Positions 56,690 to 64,000 of a stretch of 64,000 nt of DNA are shown here, piece by piece. Source of the stretch: Akebia trifoliata (lineage: Eukaryota; Streptophyta; Magnoliopsida; Ranunculales; Lardizabalaceae). Within the stretch, counting starts at the first letter, position 1, and every line of letters starts with the position of its first letter. Under the pieces are notes generated by a model that saw nothing but the letters and a program-made list of their open reading frames with translations, searched no databases and had not been told where the DNA came from. Location of the stretch: contig CM030714.1 in NCBI GenBank assembly GCA_017979445.1, forward strand, positions 7,261,049 to 7,325,048, in the 5' to 3' direction. The position numbers were made by a program, and so were the translations under genes.

Positions 56690-59600
56690 CTATGATAATT
56701 TCCATTATTTTAGCGGATTTCAGTCGGGTACTCGTTAATGATCTTGTTGCTACACACTTTGAAGCCTAATTACCCATTAAATTACATTTTAGTTTTTGTG
56801 ATCTCTCCAGGTTTTTTTTTCTTATTTTTCTTATTTCCCATATTAGATAATTTCTTTATTTAATTTTTTGTGTTGGATTTGTTTCTATATTCAATTGCCC
56901 TTTTGCTCATTTAAATTTTACTATTTTAATTAATTTATATGTTGTGGTTGATTTTAAGATTGTGAGAGGGATGATTTGATGCTATGATTAGTTTAACACA
57001 CGTGTTGGGCAGTTACAAAGAGAGAAATCTTTGTTGTGAGCCTTATCACTAATAAACAACTTCTCCTTCCACTGAGCATCACATTCCATTCTAATAATAT
57101 TAAATAATAAAATAAGGTAAGAACATAGTACTAGTCTAATTGCTAGCAATCATGACACCCTTAAACAAATTTCTCCTTAATTTTCGTCATAATCATCACC
57201 TTATGCCTTATCCCAAAATATTGGTTTGGAAATGTGAATTCTTGTTTTTTTTTAGGTATAGGGTTAGTGATAGCCAATGAAGTTGGGTTCAAGGGGGTTT
57301 GAAATCTTGTTTCACCATTCGACTTCATCTAATGGCTATATCTTCAGTTGGGGATGAGTCTTACATTTTTTTCTTCATTTTTGCCTTTGACCATGTCAAA
57401 TTTTTTGATAGATCCATATACTTCAATTTGAGTCTCCCTTCGTGCTGATAATGTTATCAGTTTTCTGGTTTTTTTTTTTTTTTTTAATAATTATAAGAGA
57501 TTTATTAACAAGAAGGAAAAAACAGGATGCCAAGGTTGCCCCCAATAAAGTACAAAAAATTACCATCATGCTTATCATCATCTTAAACTTTTATTTCTTG
57601 ATTCTCATTTATTGAACAAGGGAAAAAAGATTGTAGGGAAATGTTGAAAAGGCCTTGGGTGTTGATGGTGAGAAATGGTTTGAAGGCAAACAGTAGAGAA
57701 GATTATGACATTGGATAGAGTGGAATGTAGATTGAGGAAGTGGAAGCAGATATGAAAACTGAATTGGATTGAGGTAGTGGAATGATCTCTCTATTTCTTT
57801 TTCTTATTTCTCTCTTTTGGAAAATTTTCTTACACCACCATATCTTGGGCCATATCTTCGGCATGGTGATGTATCTTACGTATTTCTTCATTTTGTGAGG
57901 TTTTTGATAGATCCATCCACTTCAATTTTGACTATCTATTGCCCTTTTAGATTCTTTGAATTGCACGTAAGTTCTTTCACATTAGTATTGCTATTGGTCT
58001 TCTTGAAAATGCCCCAAATTATTGCCATCATGATCATCATCATTTTAAACTTTCATTACTTGATTTCATATTTATTCAATAATGGAAAAAAAAAAAAGAT
58101 ATAGGGGAAATGGGGAATGTTGAAAAAGACTTGGCTCGTGCTAGTAGGAAATGGTTTGAAGGTATACACATTAGAGAATATTACGACATTAGATAGAGTA
58201 GAATGTAGATTGAGGTGTTGTATAAGTGGGATATAAAAACACTTTCAATAACAAAATGCGTGCCTTGTAACATAATTGAGCTGAAGAACATGATTCATTT
58301 GGCTGATCTTGAATCTTTGGGATAAGGCTTTGATGATGATTACGACTTCGACATTTCTTTCTATTCTCCACTTTGTTTAGAGAAGGGAAATGAATTTTCC
58401 AAATTGCCCTTCTTTCGCATTCCCCCACCCCCATATTTATCCATTATAGCGAGTTTTTCACTTCTTCCCTTTGGGCAGAACTGGTTAAAGGGCTTATGAT
58501 GATAATTTTAATTATCTTAGCGGATTTCAATCTGAGACACTCGTCAGTGATCTGACTGTTACGCTGAAGCCTAATCTGCCCGTCATTATTATTTTTTTAA
58601 TGTGCATGATCTCTCTAGTTTTTTGTGATATTTTTCATATTTCTATCTTTAGATAATTTTTTATTTAGTTATTTAATTTTATTTTGTGTTGGATTTGTCC
58701 CTATATTTAATTGCCCTTCTCCTTTTTCCCCTTTTAAAATCTTTTTCTTCTTATTTTAATCAAGTTATATGTTATGATTGATTCTGGTATTGTTAAGAGG
58801 GATGATTTGATGCGATGATGAGTTTAGGCATAAGTGTGGGCAGTGGCGGAGAAATAATTCTGCCGTGAGCCTTATCACTAATAAACGACTTCTCCTTCCA
58901 CTGAGCATCACATTCCTATGTAAAAGTATTAAAATTACGAAATGAGGGAAGAACATAGGATAATCTTCCATATGTTATTTGTCCTGTTGCTGGTAATTGT
59001 GACACCCTAAAACAAGTTAGTCAAAATTTTCTTATGTTTCATTATAATTGTCACCTTACACTTTTTCCCAAAATATTGGTTTGGCTTCACAGAATCCTAT
59101 TTTGCCCTTTCACTTCATCTTGGGCCGTATCTTTGGTTTGTTGTTGAACCTTAACATTTTTTTTTCCTTTTTACTTTCATTTGCATGATAGATCTGTCCA
59201 CTTCAATTTTAGCCTCCCTATTGTCTGTTAGATTCTTTTAATTGCACCAAAGTTCCTTCACATTAGTACTATTATCGGTCTTCTTGAATATGCCAAATCA
59301 TTACCATCATGATCATCATTTCAAACTTTTTTTTTACTTGATTTCATACTTAAGCAATTAGAGATTGAAGATAGTGGGGGGAATGTTGAGGACTTGAGCT
59401 GTTTTTAATTTCTCTATTCTCTCTTGTATTTTTCCTTCCTTTATGTAATTTTTATTTATTTGTATTGGATTCCCTATGTTTAAGTGCCTTTTTCCCTATT
59501 ATTAAAATTTTCTTCTATTAATCAAACTATAAGTTCTGTTGATTTGGGTTGTTAGAGAGGATGATGTGATGTGATGTGATGATGAGTTAACACACTAGTG

Positions 59601-59700
59601 TGTTGGGCAGTGAGAGAGAGAAATCTCCATCGTGAGCCTTGTCACTAATAAATGACTTATCCTTCCACTGAGTATTGGATTCCACTCTAACAATAAGATT
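56690..59700. repeat. Decayed tandem array of a mixed unit
   Basis: A 'tail' block (ttgtgttggatttg, tgatgatgtgatg, gtgagccttatcactaataa, cttctccttccactgagcat) occurs at 56790-57090, 58610-58920 and 59395-59690. A 'head' block (tatcttgggccatatctt, gatagatccatccacttcaa, attgccatcatgatcatca) occurs at about 57190-57600, 57810-58170 and 59100-59380. The blocks alternate in the same orientation. A short splice-like stretch, cttag|CGGATTTCA, is at 56711 and 58509 with a stop soon after. No protein recognised. Confidence 0.6.
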
Positions 59701-60015
59701 TTTCAGGTTTTTTTTTTTTTTTTGGGTTTGGTAAAATGTTGATTTAAAGTTTCTCATATAATTCCAAATAGTAAATTTCTATTATCTTTAGGATGCACAT
59801 GTGATTTTGACTCGTTGATCTTTCTACTTTTAATCAAATCTAACCCTTTTTTATTTCCATTTTTTTTGTAGGTGAGTGGGTCACATGTTCTATTGGTGCA
59901 AATTTCATCCCATGTTACCATGATGCTTCACTATCACGATTAGTGTTTCTACAGTTGTAGTGATTAGTTCTTCATACTCTTTACTTGAGTTCTTCGTCAG
60001 TTGTAGTGATTGTTA

Positions 60016-60115
60016 TTAGAGTCATGTTGGAGTGACTTCAGCCTGGAACTTCATATCACACTTCTTGATGCGAAAGTGGATAGGAACCATTATGCTTTTT
60101 CACTTGTTGATCTCC
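60016..60115. repeat. Partial foldback element
   Basis: agagtcatgttggagtgactt and cacttcttgatgcgaaagtg match the left half of the 35400 foldback; the right half is missing. Confidence 0.5.
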
Positions 60116-60304
60116 AGCATTATTCAACCAATAATTTGTGGAATGGTTTGTCACTTGTTGAAGTTCCTTCCTAAATCTACGTCTTAGCAATGCTTGAGCA
60201 TAGCTGTATATGGTCGAGAGAAGCCATGTCAAACTTGAAGCTTTTTCTATTATAGACATATGGATTACACAAACAATATATTCTCAAAATAATTGGGTAG
60301 CCAA

Positions 60305-60721
60305 TAGGGGCAGAGCCAAGATTTTCTTGTATTAGGGGCAAACTATGGTTAATTGTATGGTTGAAGAACTTGAAGATTAATGGTTTTAAGGAGAGATTAG
60401 AGGTTTTTGGTTAGAAGTTGAAGAAAATGATATTTATGTCAAAAAAAAAAAGAGGTAAGGGAGTGGGGTCAAATGGGGCATGTAATTCGTTGAAAATATA
60501 GGGTTGTCTCAAAGTTCTGTTGGGGCAATTGCCCCCACCAGGTCCTTACTAACTCCGCCCCTAGTGGAGAATGGAGGGAGGTGAGGGTGTAGGGGAAAAT
60601 GGGGAGAAAGGAAAGGGAATGAGGACAAACAGGGTATGTAATTAGTTAAAAAAATATACGAGTGTCTCAAAGTTTTGAGGGGGCAATTGCCCTCACCAAT
60701 TCCTTATTGGCTCTGCCCCTG
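60305..60721. mobile_element. hAT-like MITE (GGGGCAGAGCC type)
   Basis: Ends TAGGGGCAGAGCCAAG and TTGGCTCTGCCCCTG, flanked by GTAGCCAA (60297-60304) and GTTGCCAA (60722-60729). The right half is present twice: ggggcaattgcccccaccag..ctccgcccct ends at 60562 and again at 60720, so an internal tandem duplication has occurred. Confidence 0.75.
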
Positions 60722-60924
60722 GTTGCCAATTTATCCTAGTAGATGACAGCCATGGTCGTGGTAAGGTTTTATGTAAAACACTTTATAGATCATATGGATA
60801 TAACAATCATGGATTTCTTTTGTAGGAATAAAAAAATACACTCCTTAGGATTAGTAAAGTTATCAAATCAAGGCATTCGGATTCAATTTAACCCGATCCA
60901 AACCTAATTATCTAAATAGTTCAA

Positions 60925-61170
60925 ATACCCAAAGGGTCCAACCCATTATAAATCTATGTCCCAATTGGTTCAGCCTCAAAGGGATCCAACCCATTATTTC
61001 ATCATAAGGTGGTTCAGCCTCCAAAGGAGTCGACCACTTCAATAGTTACCACAAGGTGGTTCAACCTTTATAAGGGCCGACCCCCTCAACTCTATCAGCC
61101 ACAAGGTTGTTCGGCCTTTAAATTGGTTGACCCCTTAACCTTTTCAATCCCAAGGTGATTTAGACCTCGA
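60925..61170. repeat. Degenerate tandem repeat (about 50-60 bp)
   Basis: Four to five copies of the pattern caaggtggttcagcct, aaaggrgtcgacccctt, tcaatagt/ctatcagcca, weakening to the right. Confidence 0.65.
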
Positions 61171-62041
61171 TTACTTTTCCATCTTTGTAATGTGTAAGTT
61201 CCTTTCTATTTTAGTCCGATCATGGATCCAAGAATATTAAAAAAAAAATCTTCTAGGAAATAGATTTTATTTTCTTTTTTGTAGACTCCTTGTCCTCTTT
61301 TCAATAAATTTTGACTTACAAAAGAAAATAAAAATCAAAGACTCTTTGATACTAGAATCATATAGAAGGTTTTCAACCTCTTTTCAATTCCAAATGTGTG
61401 ACACTCGGACTGAAACATTAGAACATTTGGTTGAGAGACTTACTTTTTTTTTTTTACGAGCGTGTTGGAGGAAGACGGGGAGAATAAAAGCAATGCAACT
61501 TTTCTTTTTCCTCTCAAAATATAATTATAAAAAATGGAGTGAAAGGGGATTCTTTTAAGTGATGGAGTGCAACTGGTAGTGGGTGTTCTTAAACCCAATC
61601 TAATGGATATTGGGTAGGGTTTGGGTTTGGGTTTTGACTATTGGTCCGACTTCAACTTGAACTTGGTTAATCAAGCCATGATTATTGGTTATTTCGAAGC
61701 TTGATTTTCTAGTTTTGGTATGATTTGGGTTACTTGGTTGAACATATCTATTGTAACTTTAAATGAACCCGGTTTGTAAGGGAGTTAGAGATAATTTGTT
61801 TCGTAGTTCACTTATATTCATTAGTTTGATTAGCTTGTTCATGTGTATAGGTTAACCATGCAACTAGGGCTTAAAATGGGTCAGGTTAGATATGAGTATA
61901 TCCATATACATATCCGAATGACTGCGTAGTGACCTAGGGCTTCTCCCATTTATTAGTCATCACTCTTGCTCGGGCATTCCGAACCATCCCTTCACGTAGC
62001 TCCCTTTACCAACCAACCCTCCAGATTTAACCGGAGGAGGT
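61171..62041. other. No gene seen
   Basis: AT-rich sequence with ttgggtttgggttttg-type stretches. No coding signal. Confidence 0.35.
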
Positions 62042-63670
62042 TGTAGACACTCATATTTGAACGGACCTTCAATGCAAAGTGCCCCAAAAATTATGAAAAT
62101 TGGAATAGGCCCCAAGCCCAAACCTTTAAAAAACTTGTCTAGTTTTCAAATAAATGGCCTAGGCCCCTTTTGCTTGGCCCATGGGGTAAGAACTCCTCCC
62201 CCTCTTGTGTCATCATCACATCACCTCTCAACTCAATCTAATTCTACATGTACTTTAACCTAACCAAATACAACCCAACCATTAAGCCCATTAGTCCTAA
62301 ACCATCTCACCTCTCAACCCAACCTAAAACCTAAGCTCAAATCTCAACCAATCACCAATGATCATCATAATGAGACCCATGTCATCACCTCAACCTACCT
62401 CCCTAATTCATCTACCAACCCCATCACTTTTCTTTAAAAAATCAACCTACCTACATCTCAACCCACACCCATTTCATAACCTACCCCTATCATTCTCTCC
62501 AATCTCTCATCACAAGCCACTCCCATACCCATTTTCCATAACCAACTCACCTAATACACATCCCCACCTCTTTAACACATGTTACAATTTCCTCCACCCT
62601 CCTAAAAAAATAAACACTACCCTCCTACACCCTCATTTTTCTAACCAAAACAAACTCTATTCAATTCACTTAATACTCAACTCAAATGGGTTGCAAGATC
62701 CAACCCATTTATACCTCCTTCTACTACCTTTAATTTACACACATTTCATTCACAAACCTCATACCATTCTACCCATTTTCACCCTATTTTACCCTTAAAA
62801 GCCATCTCTAAAATCCTATAGACCTCTTCTCCATTTTCACCACAATTCCCCCCTCCCCTAAGACTTGAACCCTCTATCAAGCTTCACTCTCTTTCAACTC
62901 TCAATTCCAAACTTCCTCTCTCATAACTTCTACTCCTATATCTTTCTACTACTACCAATCCTACATATGTTATACATCAAGACTAAACTCAAAGAAGCTC
63001 ACCACATGAAGATCAAGAAGAAAATCAAAGAGGAATAATAACAAGATAGGGTGTGGACAATAAAAAGAAAACCCTCATTTTCTCCTTTTCAAAATTGCCC
63101 CTCTTATTTCTTTCCCCTCAATTTTTTTTGTTTGTTTTAGATTAGCCTTAAAGATGTGATGCAAATCTTGCTCTACTTTCGATAGATTGGGCTTTGGTTC
63201 AGTTGAAAGGGTAGAAGTTGAAAAATCTTTTCAAATATTTTTTTTTATACAATCCCTACACTAGTACACACACCACAAAAGTTTGAGACTAAGGCCTTAG
63301 GCCTTTTCCTTATGAAAATGAGCCATTGACTAAAAGTCTATATTCTTCAAAATTGCTCAAAGGTATGAACCATAAAAGGGCCCCTTCCTCGATAAGGAAG
63401 CCTTCAATGGTTTAAATTGAAATCAAAGTCCTTTGCATCTTAGGGTACAAATCGGTTTTCCAACTTTTATTTTATTTTACAAATATTGATTGAATTCGAA
63501 GTTACCACAAATGATAGAGGGATTAGAGTACCTAACACCTTCCCTATTTCCCTAACATGAACCTCATTTCCTAGATCTTGGGTAGACTAATGATCGTTAT
63601 CCGTACGAAAATCGTTATTAAAACAATTTTTACAAAATCACTTTTCTGAGTGTGCTTCACACCCTTTCCT
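62042..63670 (+). mobile_element. LTR of a Ty3/gypsy Tat/Ogre-like element
   Basis: Starts TGTAGACACTCATATTTGA and contains agagtacctaacaccttccc (63526-63545), a phrase typical of Tat-lineage LTRs. A likely primer site follows: TGGCGACTCC at 63683-63692, the start of the Arg-tRNA-type site used by this lineage. The body is C/A-rich on the plus strand, which gives a long but low-complexity open stretch (62358-62798) that is not a gene. The exact 3' boundary is uncertain. Internal region and second LTR would lie beyond 64000. Confidence 0.65.
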
Positions 63671-63682
63671 AAAAAAAAAATG

Positions 63683-64000
63683 GTGGCGACTCCATATCCA
63701 AGTAGTAGAAAGCTTTAGATTTAGAAATCTCATGTCTACATAGGTATTACATGAATTCGATTGCAACAATGAAGAAATCACTGAGCTAGCTCTGAGTTCA
63801 AGTAGCATTTCACCCCTAACCACAACTCATCTGCTGATTCTTCAACATTAATCGGTTTAGACCTCCATTTAGTTTCACCCAATTTTCATCCTGGTCATGG
63901 ATAGATCATAGAGGTTCGGGTCCATAAGGAATGACAATTGCCCTATGTAGATTTGCTTTCACTATAGCTCTGGTGTGTATCAAAGCCCGATGTTCTGACA
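63683..64000 (+). other. Primer site and start of the Tat/Ogre-like interior
   Basis: ggtggcgactcc is followed by non-coding sequence up to the edge, as expected for the leader between LTR and gag. Confidence 0.45.

Noticed and set aside
62358..62798. Open frame of 146 codons
   Set aside because: Low-complexity Pro/His/Leu/Ser-rich translation of a C-rich LTR body; no domain.

Overview
The window is nuclear DNA of a flowering plant, probably a eudicot. It is AT-rich, its introns follow GT-AG rules, its genes match plant families (inositol transporter INT2, CC-type glutaredoxin, U11/U12-35K, ribosomal protein L23), and it is crowded with plant transposon types: hAT and Mutator-like MITEs, TRIMs, Tekay- and Tat-like LTRs, an RTE LINE and a tRNA-derived SINE. 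The species cannot be named from the sequence.

Three genes look intact. (1) 678-4879, minus strand: the first five exons (416 codons) of an INT2-type inositol/H+ symporter; the rest lies beyond the left edge. (2) 28473-28883, plus: a single-exon CC-type (ROXY) glutaredoxin with a CCMC active site and an ALWL C-terminus, behind a long CT-rich leader. (3) 39042-50971, minus: a three-exon gene for a conserved plant protein of 100 residues and unknown role. Its exons are only 109, 113 and 81 bp, and its two introns (5.5 and 6.1 kb) are filled with transposons, so single-frame scanning misses it.

Layout: 1-5 kb INT2; 7-13 kb a deep transposon nest that includes a TIR element carrying a captured piece of the U11/U12-35K gene with its intron; 13-26 kb MITEs, a TRIM, an old 1-kb dispersed duplication and a cluster of palindromic TIR elements; 26.3 kb a SINE; 27.5-28.9 kb the glutaredoxin; 29-37.6 kb decayed repeats; 39-51 kb gene 3 with LINE tails, a long-TIR element, a hAT MITE, a solo LTR and another TIR element in its introns; 51-56.3 kb two TRIMs and a broken Copia gag region; 56.4-59.7 kb an L23 pseudogene and a decayed tandem array; 60-64 kb a hAT MITE, a degenerate tandem repeat and one LTR of a Tat/Ogre-like element running off the right edge.

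The most unusual structure is a group of about ten short elements (9.5-10.8, 16.3-18.6, 19.5-20.0, 23.5-23.9 kb). Most abut each other with only TA tracts between them. Most share a terminal motif close to GGGRGCGGTTC and a core of two inverted hairpins, but carry different subterminal inverted repeats. The U11/U12-35K capture element and a 2-kb long-TIR element at 41-43 kb have similar ends and the same TA-tract setting.
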